From assembly GCF_000244755.1 (NCBI RefSeq), contig NZ_AHOO02000009.1, positions 267,552-331,551 of the forward strand: 64,000 bases of DNA, read 5' to 3'. The position numbers were made by a program, and so were the translations under genes. The stretch is from Leptospira licerasiae serovar Varillal str. VAR 010 (GTDB taxonomy: Bacteria; Spirochaetota; Leptospiria; Leptospirales; Leptospiraceae). The notes beneath the pieces were generated by a model, which had not been told where the DNA came from, did not search any database, and saw only the letters and a program-made list of their open reading frames with translations. Shown in pieces: positions 25,754 to 36,295 of the stretch (position 1 is the first letter of the stretch; each line of letters starts with the position of its first letter).

Positions 25754-28723
25754 TTATAATCCGAGTTGGATGATGAATTTTTTGAGAAGAGTATATGCCT
25801 CTTCGAATTCGAATTGTTCTATTTTAGAACGAAAAGATTTAAAATCGGAATTTTCCACTTTTGTTCGGATCAGATCCGAAAATTCTTCTAAGTATTCTTC
25901 TTCTATCGAGCCTCTTTGGAAAGAGTCGGATAGTTCTTTCGCTAGAACGGAAGCTTTTTCGGGATCCCATTCTACTTCTTTTTCGGAAGGATCAATTTCA
26001 GATATTGCGATCATCTCAGAATAACCTAATACTCTTGCGATCTCGGCTATCATTTGATCCAACTCCACAGGTTTGGATACAAATCCGTCCATCCCGGCAG
26101 CACTCGCCGCATTTTTATCCTCTTCAAAAACGCTGGCAGTCAACGCTAAAATAGGGGTCCTAGAAACATTCTCTTGGATCTCATGCATTCGGATAACCCT
26201 GGTTGCTTGGCGACCATCGAGTCCGGGCATTTGTATGTCCATTAGAACCAAATCGAAAGATCCGGTCGTGACTTTTTTTACTGCGTCTTCTCCATCGTAT
26301 GACGATTCTACTTGGTGACCAAGATTTTGCAAAAGAAGGCTTACTAGTTCCGTATTTTTTTCCACATCATCCACTACTAGGATCTTTAAAGCCGGAAGCT
26401 TGATGCCTGTTTGTACTTTGTTTTCTTGTCTAGCTTTACCTTCTTCCAAAGGAAGAATTACATGGAATGTGCTTCCTTTTCCAAGAACACTCTCCGCCCA
26501 GATCTTTCCGCCCATCAACTCCGTTAATTGTTTGCATATAGTGGTTCCTAATCCTGTTCCACCAAAACGTCTTGTTGTGGAGATATCAGCTTGAGTGAAT
26601 GGTTCGAAAATTTTATCCAATCGATCAGCATTTATACCGATCCCGGTATCTTGTACAGCGAAATGAAGTTTTCCTTCTTCCCTTATTACTTTTAAAATCA
26701 CTTTTCCTTTATCGGTGAATTTAACCGCGTTACCGATCAGGTTCATTAAGATCTGTCTGATCCGTAAGGAATCTCCCTTATAAAATTCGGGAAGATCCGA
26801 ATCTTGGATCACTTCGAATTCCAGATTTTTCTTTCTTGCACTGATCCCCAGAGTGGATTTTAATTCTGCGACCAATTTAAAAAGGGAGAAGTCGATTTCT
26901 TCCAATTCAACCGCACCTTTTTCCAACTTGGCGGTATTCAAAATATCATTCAAAAGTCTTAATAAGGATTTCGCGGAACTTTTGACGGTTTCCAGATGAC
27001 TTCTATGATTTTTTTCCAATTCATCCGAAAGAAGAACTTCCGTAAATCCTAGGATAGCGTTCATCGGAGTTCGGATCTCGTGGCTCATATTCGCCAAAAA
27101 AGAAGTTTTAGTGATCGCTGCAAGTTCCGCCTTTTCTTTTTCCTTGCGTAATGCTTCTTCCATTCTTCTTCTTTCGGTGATATCTAAAATAACTCCGTCA
27201 ATAAAGATCGCTTCTCCGTTTCCACCGTAAGCTCCGCGTCCATTTTCCCAAAGCCATTTGATCTCACCGTTTTGATGAACGATCCTATACTCTAAAGTGA
27301 ACGCTCTTTTTCCGGCGACTGCAGCATCCACTTCGAATTCCACTCTTTCCAGATCTTCAGGATGGATGATGTCTTTGAAAGATCGGATCGAGTTCGCACT
27401 TACGAAATCTTGGATAGGATAACCGGTTATTAACTCGGAAGCGTCGCTCATAAATAACATCTTCCATTCGTTATTTGGAAGACATCTGTAAGTTATTCCC
27501 GGGATATTTTCGATCAAAGAACGCACTTGTTGCTCACTTTGTTTTAATGCGTTCTCTATCATTTTTCTTTCGCTGATATCCGTTACGAAACCGACGAATA
27601 GATCCTCTCCAGAAAGTTTTCCGTGGCCGATCGCCAAACGTACCGGAAAATCGGAGCCGTCCTTTCGAACTCCTATGACCTCTCTACTGCTACCTATAAT
27701 TTTTGCGAAACCTGCGCTTAACATTGTCCCGGAATTTTTATCTTTAAGGGTATAGTAAGGATCAGGCATCAGTTCTCTTATATTTTTCCCGATTACTTCT
27801 TTGTTCTGATAACCGAAGATCAATTCCGCAGAACGATTGAATTCTCGAATGTTACCCTGAGCATCCATTGTGATCACACCGTCGACAGCAGTAGTGATGA
27901 TCGTCCTAAGTCTGGATTCGCTGATCCTCAGATCGTTCACTAAGTCGCGATATCTTAAGAACCAGTTGACTGCAAATGCAAATAGAGTGAATAAGATCGT
28001 GATCAAGGAAACGGCAAGAGCTAAGAAGGTGGAATCCGCAGTTTGAGAAATCAGATTTTTATCTTCTTCTCCTATAAACCTTGCCGCAGCCATACCTGTA
28101 TAATGCATCCCTGATATAGCGGATCCCATGGTAGCGGCAGAAATAAGGGAAGGCCAGAGAGTCCCTAATTTAAAATTTTCTAAACCGAATCTTACCCAAA
28201 GAGAGAGTATTGCGAGAACCACCGCTACTATGATGGACAATGCGAAAAACCAAGGATCATAACGTAAGTATGGACCTGTTTCTACTGCTGCCATGCCTGT
28301 ATAATGCATAGCCCCGATTCCGGAACCTACAAGTATACCGCCTAACGCTAATTCTGCGCCTGAAATTTTCGGTTTTCTCACGAACGAGAGAGCGATTGTT
28401 GAAGCGAGGAGGCTTGGAAAAATGGATAAGATAGTCAGGCTCTTATCATACTGAACGGTAGTGCATAGTTGGAAAGAAAGCATCCCGATAAAATGCATGG
28501 ACCAAACTCCACAACCCAACGCAATGCTTGCGGCGGAAGCAATTAAATATTTTGTAATGGGCGGAGAAGATTCCGGAACTTTCTGTCCAATGATCTGTAG
28601 AGCTATATAGGATGCGAATATCGCCATCATGACGGAAAGGATTACCAACCAGGGATTGTACGTGGCCGAAAGAAGTTTAGAAGAAGAATTATAAATGAAA
28701 AAATTATCTAGAAATGCGATCAC
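25754..28723 (-). CDS. MHYT-domain hybrid sensor histidine kinase
   Basis: 989 residues. Seven N-terminal membrane helices carry the MHYT sensor repeats (MHFIGMLSFQL, MHYTGMAAVET, MHYTGMAAARF), proposed to bind copper and sense a diatomic gas. Two PAS domains follow (about residues 265-395 and 395-525), then HisKA with H-box FLANMSHEIRTPMNAILGF, HATPase (N-box NLIGNAVKFT, DTGIGI, GGTGLGT) and a C-terminal receiver (DLVLMDIQMPGLDG). The last 100 residues look like a degenerate Hpt or linker. It lies 7 bp downstream of the next kinase; same transcript likely. Confidence 0.92.
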   Translation of the reverse strand: MIAFLDNFFIYNSSSKLLSATYNPWLVILSVMMAIFASYIALQIIGQKVPESSPPITKYLIASAASIALGCGVWSMHFIGMLSFQLCTTVQYDKSLTILSIFPSLLASTIALSFVRKPKISGAELALGGILVGSGIGAMHYTGMAAVETGPYLRYDPWFFALSIIVAVVLAILSLWVRFGLENFKLGTLWPSLISAATMGSAISGMHYTGMAAARFIGEEDKNLISQTADSTFLALAVSLITILFTLFAFAVNWFLRYRDLVNDLRISESRLRTIITTAVDGVITMDAQGNIREFNRSAELIFGYQNKEVIGKNIRELMPDPYYTLKDKNSGTMLSAGFAKIIGSSREVIGVRKDGSDFPVRLAIGHGKLSGEDLFVGFVTDISERKMIENALKQSEQQVRSLIENIPGITYRCLPNNEWKMLFMSDASELITGYPIQDFVSANSIRSFKDIIHPEDLERVEFEVDAAVAGKRAFTLEYRIVHQNGEIKWLWENGRGAYGGNGEAIFIDGVILDITERRRMEEALRKEKEKAELAAITKTSFLANMSHEIRTPMNAILGFTEVLLSDELEKNHRSHLETVKSSAKSLLRLLNDILNTAKLEKGAVELEEIDFSLFKLVAELKSTLGISARKKNLEFEVIQDSDLPEFYKGDSLRIRQILMNLIGNAVKFTDKGKVILKVIREEGKLHFAVQDTGIGINADRLDKIFEPFTQADISTTRRFGGTGLGTTICKQLTELMGGKIWAESVLGKGSTFHVILPLEEGKARQENKVQTGIKLPALKILVVDDVEKNTELVSLLLQNLGHQVESSYDGEDAVKKVTTGSFDLVLMDIQMPGLDGRQATRVIRMHEIQENVSRTPILALTASVFEEDKNAASAAGMDGFVSKPVELDQMIAEIARVLGYSEMIAISEIDPSEKEVEWDPEKASVLAKELSDSFQRGSIEEEYLEEFSDLIRTKVENSDFKSFRSKIEQFEFEEAYTLLKKFIIQLGL

Positions 28724-28729
28724 AAAAAC

Positions 28730-31249
28730 TCAGACCTCGAAAGGAAGCCCCACATAAAATATAGTATTTCCGGGAGAAGATTCGAACCATATCCTTCCCT
28801 GATGTTTTTCCACAATTCGCTTTGCTATATCCAATCCTAAGCCGGAACCTTCTCCCAAAGGTTTGGTGGTGAAGAATGCGTCAAATACTTGGTCTTTCGC
28901 TTCTGCAGGTATTCCTGGTCCCTTGTCCTGTATAGAAACCACTACCTCGTTTCCTTGTAACGATGCGCTGATCACGATCGAACCTTTATGAGACATCGCT
29001 TGGACGGAATTCATGATTAAATTCGTCCATAAATGCATTAAATCGTCCGGGAAGCCCAAAAAATCAGGAATTCCATCTAAGTTAGTCGAAACCTCTACCC
29101 CGTGCTTGAATAAATTCTGATACAGAGTTAAAACGGTATCTATATTCTCTTTTAAGGAAAACTTTCTTTTCTTGTGAGAAGATTCGAAATGTGCGAAACT
29201 TCTTAGTGCATATACAATTTTTGCGGAACGATCCACTGCGGTCTTGATAGTATCCACACATTGTTCCGGGCCCAAAAGATCCAAAAAGAAAGGGAGAAGT
29301 TCCCGTGTATTCTGATCTTTTAATATTCTTTCGAAATTTCTCCAAGAAGAAGCAAGCCCGAAGTCCACGAATAGTTCCGCTGTCTCTTCCGGAAAAAGAA
29401 CGCCTACGGATTTCATTTCCGTTTTGACCTCTGCAAGTATTCTCCTTCTATCCAGTCCGATCAGGATTTCTTTGGAAGAAACTCCTAAAGATATCAGTTC
29501 TTTGTAGGAGTTCCAATCTTCATCGGATAAGGAAGAGAGAAGCGGAAGAATAGGACGTAATTCCGCTCTGATTTTCTCCAAGTAAGAAAGAATATTAAAA
29601 CCTGCCGCTTGGATTGCCCCGATTGGATTATTGATCTCGTGCGCTATTCCTGCCGCTAATTGGCCTAGATCCGCTAACTTAGATGCTTGGATCAGTTTTG
29701 CCTGGGTCCTTTTCAGGTTTTGAAGCGCCTCTTCAAGATCGAATTTTTGGGATTCAATGATAGCTTTTTGTGCCAAAATTTCTTCATTCGCTCTTTGTAA
29801 TGTTTCAATCCTGAATTCCGCTTCTTCTAAACCAGTGGCGTCGGTCCCGGTAGAGATTACATATTGTAAATGACCGTTTCGATCCCGAACTTCTTTATGC
29901 TCCCAGAGAGTTCTTCTGGACTTTCCTTCTTTAGTCCTCAGAAGTACGCTTGTATGTTTCGGAAATCTTTTTTTTGCGAAACGTTGTTCGAAAACTTTTG
30001 CGATAGTATGCTTTTCGTCCGCGAATAATTCCGTTTCCCAAAAAACTTTTCCTTCCAATTCCATGAGATCGAATCCCGTGGTTTGTAAGCAGGCTCTATT
30101 CAATAAAATTAATTTGCCTTCGCCATCCAAAACTAGAAATAGAATGCTAGTAGAGTCTAAAATGCTCTGAAGAACATCTCTTCTTTCCGAAAGTTTTCTT
30201 TCCGAAATCGCTCTTTGGGTCACATCTCTCAAAACTACGATTGCGAATTGAGAACCTTCCTCCCTTTCGGAGCGAACGGAAACGTCATAATACTTCCCGT
30301 TATTTGTTTTCCATTCCGTATTCGTTTTTCTGTGGGCATAACATTCTTCCACCAGAACATCCAGATCGGGAAGAAATTCGGAAAGTTTGGAATTATGCTT
30401 TAATCTAGCCGTTCCGAGTAGATTTAGAGCCGCAACATTGCAGTCCAAAAGGAATCCGGAAGAGTTCATTACAAAAACTGCATCTTGTATGTATTCAAAG
30501 ACCTGGTTTCTCGCCAAAGGGATCAGATTTAAGATCCGGAAATAAAAAAGGCCGTACATCCAGACAATCAAAGCAAAACTTGAAGTTAAAGGAAAGATAT
30601 CCAGTTTAGGATGGATGAAAGGAATAAAACCTCCCGCAGTCATTACCTGACTACCGAATGGAAGAGAGATCCCTACCATAAAAACCAGACATCTTATTCT
30701 GTGGAATGCTCTTTGGGACCAGGCTCCGTATATTAAAATAAGGATACATAGAGAGAATATCGCAATGGAATTGATCACATAGACTTGCATCCAAGGCCCA
30801 TATTCGTAGATCAAAGCTAACCAAGGAGCTGAGTTGTCGAATCTGAAAGTAGGACGAATCCATTCTTCCTTTCCGAACCAAACCGCGAGTTCGGTGCAAA
30901 TAGGAATGAGTGAGAAAAGAAGGATACTGATCGGATGAATGAATCTATTTAAATTAGCGACCCTTAAACAAAGGAAAAGGAGTGAAGTGATCATAAGATC
31001 CGGGCCTATAAATTGGAAATTATCCCAAAAGATAATGCTCTCAGGTCTTGTGCTGACTATCTCCCAAAAATACCCGAAGCTATAGAGGATAATCCCAAGG
31101 CATACTAAAATGAATTCAGGAGCTCCGGAGGTTTGTCTACTTTTGATCCCTAATCTAAGAGAGAGAACGGAAAGAAAGAGGCTGATTAAAGGAAGGATCG
31201 CGTAAGGAGTCCATTTGAACCAGGATAAAGATTGGACTTCCGTTCCCAT
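28730..31249 (-). CDS. Seven-TM sensor histidine kinase
   Basis: 839 residues. Residues 12-250 contain about seven membrane helices of the 7TM-HISK type. Two PAS domains follow (EYIQDAVFVMNSSGFLLDCN and LSERRDVLQSILDSTSILFLVLDG), then a coiled coil and a kinase core with H-box GIAHEINNPIGAIQAAG and HATPase DKGPGIPAEAKDQVFDAFFTTKPLGEGSGLGLDIAKRIV. There is an unusual insertion of about 130 residues between the H-box and HATPase regions. No receiver domain, so phosphotransfer must be to another protein, plausibly the HD-GYP regulator. Confidence 0.9.
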   Translation of the reverse strand: MGTEVQSLSWFKWTPYAILPLISLFLSVLSLRLGIKSRQTSGAPEFILVCLGIILYSFGYFWEIVSTRPESIIFWDNFQFIGPDLMITSLLFLCLRVANLNRFIHPISILLFSLIPICTELAVWFGKEEWIRPTFRFDNSAPWLALIYEYGPWMQVYVINSIAIFSLCILILIYGAWSQRAFHRIRCLVFMVGISLPFGSQVMTAGGFIPFIHPKLDIFPLTSSFALIVWMYGLFYFRILNLIPLARNQVFEYIQDAVFVMNSSGFLLDCNVAALNLLGTARLKHNSKLSEFLPDLDVLVEECYAHRKTNTEWKTNNGKYYDVSVRSEREEGSQFAIVVLRDVTQRAISERKLSERRDVLQSILDSTSILFLVLDGEGKLILLNRACLQTTGFDLMELEGKVFWETELFADEKHTIAKVFEQRFAKKRFPKHTSVLLRTKEGKSRRTLWEHKEVRDRNGHLQYVISTGTDATGLEEAEFRIETLQRANEEILAQKAIIESQKFDLEEALQNLKRTQAKLIQASKLADLGQLAAGIAHEINNPIGAIQAAGFNILSYLEKIRAELRPILPLLSSLSDEDWNSYKELISLGVSSKEILIGLDRRRILAEVKTEMKSVGVLFPEETAELFVDFGLASSWRNFERILKDQNTRELLPFFLDLLGPEQCVDTIKTAVDRSAKIVYALRSFAHFESSHKKRKFSLKENIDTVLTLYQNLFKHGVEVSTNLDGIPDFLGFPDDLMHLWTNLIMNSVQAMSHKGSIVISASLQGNEVVVSIQDKGPGIPAEAKDQVFDAFFTTKPLGEGSGLGLDIAKRIVEKHQGRIWFESSPGNTIFYVGLPFEV

Positions 31250-31392
31250 GCAAACTAATATCGAACGCTACCCCTTCGGCTCAAGGAGAAAGTTTCTAAG
31301 CTTAAAATATAAGACGTATTAGTCGGCTCCCTCCAATCGCTGGAAGGTAAATTTATCTCTTAAGTAAAGAAATTATAGAGTTTAGAGTGGAT

Positions 31393-33849
31393 TCAGTTAT
31401 GCGAACCGACCGCGGTTCCGGCTTTTTCACCCAAGGTAAAGTAGAAGGAGGCGCCTTCTCCCGGTTTACCTTCTGCCCAAACCGAACCCTTGTATCGTGT
31501 CACGATCCTGTGCACGATTGCAAGGCCGACTCCTGTGCCGGAGAATTCGTCTTGTCTATGGAGTCTTTGGAAAACGCCGAAAAGTCGATTGTAATATTTC
31601 ATATCAAAACCGGCGCCATTGTCTTTTACGAAGAACGTTTTTCCTTTTTCTGTATTCGTAACTCCTATCTCCACCTTAGGGTTTTCTTTTTTGGCGGAAT
31701 ATTTTACCGCGTTGGATATCAAATTTTGGAAAACGTAAGACATCATGTCTCTATCAGTCGTCACTTTTGAGAGGGGATGAACTATAATTTCAGCGTTATG
31801 TTCTGTTTGGTCTTTGATTTGACTTACTACGGTTTCGGCGACTTCCGTCAGGTCGAAAGTGGAGTCTTTCAGCTCTTTTTTCCCTACTTTAGAAAATTCT
31901 AATAAATTATCGATCAGAGTTTCCATTCTTTTCGTGGATTCGACGAGCACATTCAAGAATCGGATCCCTTCTGCATCCAGAACTGAACTATGATCTTCTA
32001 TGATCATTTGAGTGTAACCTTGGATCGCCCGTAGTGGCGCTCTCAAATCATGCGAAACGGAATAGGAGAATGCTTCCAACTCCGCATTCGCGAATTCTAA
32101 TTCGAAATTTTTTTGCTCTAATGTTTCTAAATACTTTTTTCTATCTTCTGCAATTGCAAGAAGGGACTTCATTCTTACGATCAATTCTTCCGGATGGAAG
32201 GGTTTGCATAAATATTCGTCCGCCTTCGCTTCCCAGCCTTTTAGCATTGCCTCTCTATGGGTTAACGCAGTGAGAAGTACCACGATCGTCTTGGAAATTT
32301 TAGGATCCGCTTTGATCTCTTTACAAAGTTGCACGCCGTCCATCTCTGGCATCATTACATCGGAAAGGACCAGGTCCGGCTCCCAAAAATATACTAATTT
32401 TAGTCCCTCTTTTCCGTTTTTAGCGGACTTGACTCGGTAGAATGGGGAGAGAAGTGAATATATATAACTAGCAAGGTCCTCATTATCTTCGCAGATCAAG
32501 ACTTTTGGTTTGTCCGAAAGATCCGCATCTTCTTCATTAGATATTTCTAAACTAGAAAATTGGGGAGAATGAGAATGAATTTTAGGAATAGATTCCTTTT
32601 CCCCCGGATCCGCTTTTTGAGCCGGAATTTTGACGCTGAATTTGCTTCCTGTTCCCAGTTTGCTTGTAACTTCCACGGAACCGCCCAAAAGTTCAGAAAA
32701 ATCTTTGACCATTGCAAGGCCAAGTCCTGTTCCTCCGTATCTTCTGGTGGAAGAACCTTCGGCTTGTTGGAACTTTTTGAAAATGATTCTTTGGTCCGAG
32801 TCGGAGATCCCAATCCCGGAATCCTGAACGGAAAGAAGAAGTTGGTCTCCGGAATAAGTTAGAATGACGGAAATATTCCCGTCTTTAGGAGTGAATTTTA
32901 AAGCATTGGAAAGAAGGTTGAAAAATATCCTTTCGAATAAATAACGATCGATCAGAACATTCAGGTCGGAGGAAGGGAGTTCCTTTTTGATTTGGATATT
33001 TTTTTCCAAAACGCTCGGCTCAAAATCTTTAAGAATTGCGCCGATTAGATTATTTATATTTGTGGATTCTAGTTCCACTTTCATCTTTCCGGCTTCAAAT
33101 TTAGAAAAATCTAATAGACTATTCACCATTTGAAGAAGTCTGACCGAATTATTATGCACGGTTCCCAGCATCCGGATATTGCTGCTGGAAAGTCCGGACC
33201 CTTTGTCGGAGAGAATCGATTCTATTGGAGCGAGGATTAAACTAAGAGGAGTTCTAAGTTCGTGGGAAACATTTGCAAAAAATTCGTTTTTGATCCTTTC
33301 TGTTTCTCTTAAACTCTTATTTGCGGATTGTAATTCCTGAGAACGTCGTATGATCTCCGTTTCCATCTCTTCCGTTCTAGAACGAAGAGCTTCAGTCATC
33401 TCAATTTGTTGCTCTCCTCGTTGTTTTAAAAGAACAAACTCGGTGATATCTTCCGCTTTATGGATGATACACTCTACCTTTCCTTTTTTATTAAAAACGG
33501 GGGAGTTCATGGGGCTCCAATATTTAACTGTGAATCCTCCTCCTTCTTCTTTTGGGAGTTGGATATCGTACTTTTGGACCGCCATCGTGTCGGGAGCTTT
33601 GGTTTCCAAAACACGAAGAAGGGAACTGCGAAGATTACTTACACCTGTCGCTTCCGGATCATCGGGATTGTCCGGAAAGACTTCGAAAATCCCTCTACCT
33701 AAAATTTTATCTCTTTCGGTTCGAGTCGCTTTGAGATATCCATCACTGACTGCTATGATTTTAAGCTCCGGAGAAAGCACCAGATACAAGCCTGGAGCAG
33801 ATTCGAAAAGAAGACGAAAATCAGGGATAGAAGAGGAAGAATGATCCAT
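31393..33849 (-). CDS. Hybrid histidine kinase with two kinase cores
   Basis: 818 residues, no membrane segment. Order: PAS ([20 protein letters not shown]), first HisKA-HATPase ([29 protein letters not shown]), receiver ([15 protein letters not shown]), then a second HisKA-HATPase ([32 protein letters not shown]), phytochrome-kinase-like. Two full kinase cores around one receiver is unusual. It is separated from the 28730 kinase by a 143-bp gap with no gene, so it may have its own promoter or lead the block. Confidence 0.9.
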   Translation of the reverse strand: MDHSSSSIPDFRLLFESAPGLYLVLSPELKIIAVSDGYLKATRTERDKILGRGIFEVFPDNPDDPEATGVSNLRSSLLRVLETKAPDTMAVQKYDIQLPKEEGGGFTVKYWSPMNSPVFNKKGKVECIIHKAEDITEFVLLKQRGEQQIEMTEALRSRTEEMETEIIRRSQELQSANKSLRETERIKNEFFANVSHELRTPLSLILAPIESILSDKGSGLSSSNIRMLGTVHNNSVRLLQMVNSLLDFSKFEAGKMKVELESTNINNLIGAILKDFEPSVLEKNIQIKKELPSSDLNVLIDRYLFERIFFNLLSNALKFTPKDGNISVILTYSGDQLLLSVQDSGIGISDSDQRIIFKKFQQAEGSSTRRYGGTGLGLAMVKDFSELLGGSVEVTSKLGTGSKFSVKIPAQKADPGEKESIPKIHSHSPQFSSLEISNEEDADLSDKPKVLICEDNEDLASYIYSLLSPFYRVKSAKNGKEGLKLVYFWEPDLVLSDVMMPEMDGVQLCKEIKADPKISKTIVVLLTALTHREAMLKGWEAKADEYLCKPFHPEELIVRMKSLLAIAEDRKKYLETLEQKNFELEFANAELEAFSYSVSHDLRAPLRAIQGYTQMIIEDHSSVLDAEGIRFLNVLVESTKRMETLIDNLLEFSKVGKKELKDSTFDLTEVAETVVSQIKDQTEHNAEIIVHPLSKVTTDRDMMSYVFQNLISNAVKYSAKKENPKVEIGVTNTEKGKTFFVKDNGAGFDMKYYNRLFGVFQRLHRQDEFSGTGVGLAIVHRIVTRYKGSVWAEGKPGEGASFYFTLGEKAGTAVGSHN

Positions 33850-34369
33850 CTGGTTTGCCTAATATAGAAATGAAAGATCCGAAAATAAGAGAATTCATTT
33901 TAAAATTAAATAATGTGGAGAAATAAGAATATCTAATTTCCTAAAAAGTTCCATTAGAATCACACCGTTTTTAAAGCACCCTTCTAGTTTTGTCATTAAG
34001 GAATTGTCCTTTGAGTGATGGAGTTCCTTAAGTATACTTATAAAAAATCCCCTAAAAGAGATATAAGGCTTTTCCGGCGCAATGTTGGGCCTCCTGCAAA
34101 ATATTTCCCTCCCTTAATCAATAAATTTGGCCTAAATAGGCGCATAACGGATAATTTTAGAGTAACATTCCTGGAATTTCGGAATTTGCTGGTAATAAGT
34201 CGAAACGCGAGTAAAAAAGGCAAAACTATACCGGAAACGTCAAATGAGGATCGACGATTTCTTTTCTATTCAATTTTTTTTGTTTCAGTGTGACTGAAGG
34301 GGCGGAGCTATAGTCTAAAATCTCAATAATTTACTATACAAATATTTAGTATTTTTTTATAGTCTCCTC
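33850..34369. other. Intergenic region upstream of the cassette array
   Basis: 520 bp between the kinase block and the recombinase gene. I see no supportable gene; an open frame at 34015-34293 starts without a ribosome site and has no recognisable features. ATAC-(9)-GTAT at 34336-34352 with a central AAATATTT could be an operator or the recombinase promoter region. I found no TTTG-N5-CAAA LexA-type box close to the start. Confidence 0.5.
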
Positions 34370-35407
34370 ATGCCCCAAAAGATCAAAATTTGGAAACATT
34401 GGGAGAATGGACACTGTTTCACTGCCATTTCGTTTTCTTACGATACCGAACTCGTTCAGAAATTTTTAAAAATGCCTCGGGCAGTTTGGAATCGCAAAGA
34501 CAGGTTCTGGAAAATTCCTTATTCCGAATCTTTTCTCACTGAATTTGTCTCTACTCATCGAGAAAAGATAGAAGCGGATCCTGACATTCTTCTAATTCCG
34601 CTCAAAACGGAAGTATTAAGACGCAATTATAGTAAAAAAACCCTGAAGTCCTACTTTCTTTATAACAGAGCCTTCTTAAGATCGATCGAAAAAAGTCCGT
34701 ATTCTGTGACCGAATCGGATCTAAAGATGTATTTGGACCAAATTTTATACGAAAAGAACCTTGCTGCTACTTCAATCAGATCAGCTCTGCAATCTTTTAG
34801 ATTCTATTATAATATTGTAATAGGGCAAAAATTTTTAATCTCGTATTCACCTCCGAAAAGAGAGAACAAGATCCCTGAATCCTTATCTAGAAAAGAAGTT
34901 TCCAGGATCATTGAATCGAATTCCAATCCTAAGCATAGACTTCTATTAAAACTTTGTTATGGATCCGGATTAAGAGTAGGGGAACTCGTAAAACTAAAAG
35001 GCTACGACTTGGATTGGGACAAAAAATCTATTCGGATCCGACAAGGCAAGGGAAAGAAGGACCGTTTCAGTCTGCTCCCAAATAGCTGTATAAAAGATCT
35101 CTCCGAGTTACTACAGCGCCAAGGTAAAAGTTCCTGGATTTTCACAGGCCAAATCCCTGGCAAAAGCCTAAACGTTCGAACCGCAGAACAAATTTTCACT
35201 AACGCCAAGAATAAAGCCGGAGTCACAAAAGACGTTTCGATCCACGATCTCAGACACGCCTTCGCTATCCATTTGCTGGAGGCAGGCACTTCGATCAAAA
35301 TGATCCAAAGATTGCTCGGCCATGTTTCAGTAAAAACCACGGAAATCTACGCTAGAATCGTTGACCCGATGGTTTCCAAGATCAAAAGTCCTCTGGACGA
35401 CCTCTGA
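34370..35407 (+). CDS. Tyrosine recombinase of the cassette array (IntI-like, without IntI insertion)
   Basis: 345 residues. All catalytic residues are present: R202 (GSGLRVGEL), K227 (QGKGKKDR), H292 and R295 (HDLRHAFAIH), H318 (LLGHVSVKTT), Y327 (TEIYARI). The end KIKSPLDDL resembles the IntI tail (RSPLDAL). The IntI-specific insertion with the I2 helix, which should lie between residues 245 and 260, is absent: LLQRQGKSSWIFTG runs straight on. Residues 1-75 form an extra N-terminal domain (VWNRKDRFWKIPYSES) also seen in XerC-like recombinases of Bacteroidota (from memory). It reads toward the cassettes, unlike intI in most integrons. Start ATG 34370; no clear ribosome site. Confidence 0.88.
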   Translation: MPQKIKIWKHWENGHCFTAISFSYDTELVQKFLKMPRAVWNRKDRFWKIPYSESFLTEFVSTHREKIEADPDILLIPLKTEVLRRNYSKKTLKSYFLYNRAFLRSIEKSPYSVTESDLKMYLDQILYEKNLAATSIRSALQSFRFYYNIVIGQKFLISYSPPKRENKIPESLSRKEVSRIIESNSNPKHRLLLKLCYGSGLRVGELVKLKGYDLDWDKKSIRIRQGKGKKDRFSLLPNSCIKDLSELLQRQGKSSWIFTGQIPGKSLNVRTAEQIFTNAKNKAGVTKDVSIHDLRHAFAIHLLEAGTSIKMIQRLLGHVSVKTTEIYARIVDPMVSKIKSPLDDL

Positions 35408-35476
35408 CTTTACGAACATTCGCCCATGCGCCGTTTACAGGACATTTGGCTAAAGAGCGGAGACTCGGAGTTATGC
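35408..35476 (+). other. Predicted attI primary recombination site
   Basis: GTTATGC at 35470-35476 is the left border of cassette 1: its reverse complement GCATAAC is the R'' of cassette 1's attC at 36142. The 60 bp between the recombinase stop and this box have no attC-like stem, as expected for attI. Crossover would be after G35470. Confidence 0.7.
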
Positions 35477-35534
35477 GTAATTGTGGGCGATTAAATTATT
35501 ACAAAAAATCTGCTAAGATCGTCTAAATTGTCAA

Positions 35535-36116
35535 ATGACTACTCAGAATGAGGAAATATTAAGTTGGTTAAGATGTGCTGAGGAATATTTGGAAGCTTTT
35601 TTAACGCTACTTAAGTGCTCATTAGCAAATAATAGAGATAGATGCACGAGGCCTACTGTTCTTAATTTTGGATACTTTCTGGAGAATCTACTTAAAGCCG
35701 GAATAATAAGAAAGAATAACCTTGAGGAAAGTGAGATCTTTGGACATGTTTCTGCGAAATTACTAACTGAAGCTGGCTTAACTGATTTAACGAAGTCTGA
35801 AAGCGATATAATTGAGTTTCTTTCGGAAACGGTAAAATGGGGAAAATACCCCAAAAGAGGAAAAGGTGATAGTGGAGAAATGTTAAGATCTTCCTCAGAC
35901 GATCATCTATTAGTTTTTGCAGATCAAACAGTTTTTTTTACAAATCTCAATAATCTAAAAGATTTACTAAAGTTTTCACTTCGGCTGTTTGAAAATATAA
36001 AATCAATCGTGACTAGTGATTTAGCAGAGAGCGATGAAATCTATTTTTCTGATACATTTGATAGACTATCGTTTTTATTGCTAACGAGTTTAAGAAGCTT
36101 GGAGCAAGGAAAATGA
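35535..36116 (+). CDS. Cassette 1: hypothetical helical protein
   Basis: 193 residues, the first cassette (35471-36289) and therefore the most recently acquired by the usual integron rule. All-helical, soluble, with Leu-rich helices. The segment KWGKYPKRGKGDSGEM followed by a long C-terminal helix (LKDLLKFSLRLFENIKSI) recalls HEPN-type proteins that have a K-W-x-R-Y-P-like element, but no RxxxxH motif is seen. I cannot assign a function. Being next to attI it should be the best expressed if a cassette promoter lies near attI. Confidence 0.65.
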   Translation: MTTQNEEILSWLRCAEEYLEAFLTLLKCSLANNRDRCTRPTVLNFGYFLENLLKAGIIRKNNLEESEIFGHVSAKLLTEAGLTDLTKSESDIIEFLSETVKWGKYPKRGKGDSGEMLRSSSDDHLLVFADQTVFFTNLNNLKDLLKFSLRLFENIKSIVTSDLAESDEIYFSDTFDRLSFLLLTSLRSLEQGK

Positions 36117-36141
36117 TTCTCCGATATACGCTCACAACTAC

Positions 36142-36295
36142 GCATAACTAACAGCTCTGGCGCAGCGCTTCGGGATTGCTTCGCAACCCTCGCTTGGCCT
36201 TCGGCACATTCCGCTTTGTCACTCGTCTTGCTTGGCAAGCCTCGTGCCAAGTCCTTTCGGACTCGCGGAACGTCGCCAAGCGTTGGACGTTATCT
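36142..36295 (+). repeat. attC site of cassette 1
   Basis: 154 bp. R'' GCATAAC, R' GTTATCT. L'' AGCTCTGGCG pairs with L' CGCCAAGC with one extra base in L''. Inner stem TTCCGC/GCGGAA. Nearly identical to attC6, 21 and 26. Confidence 0.9.

Noticed and set aside
34015..34293. 92-codon ORF upstream of the recombinase
   Set aside because: No ribosome site, biased Lys/Phe/Arg composition, overlapped by a minus-strand frame of equal quality, and no recognisable motif.
34200..34369. LexA box controlling the recombinase
   Set aside because: I looked for TTTG-N5-CAAA near the start and found none. SOS control cannot be supported from this sequence.
36142..36295. Cloverleaf-like three-hairpin fold resembling a tRNA
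   Set aside because: No anticodon loop, T-psi-C or CCA-end features. The hairpins are the side stems of attC.
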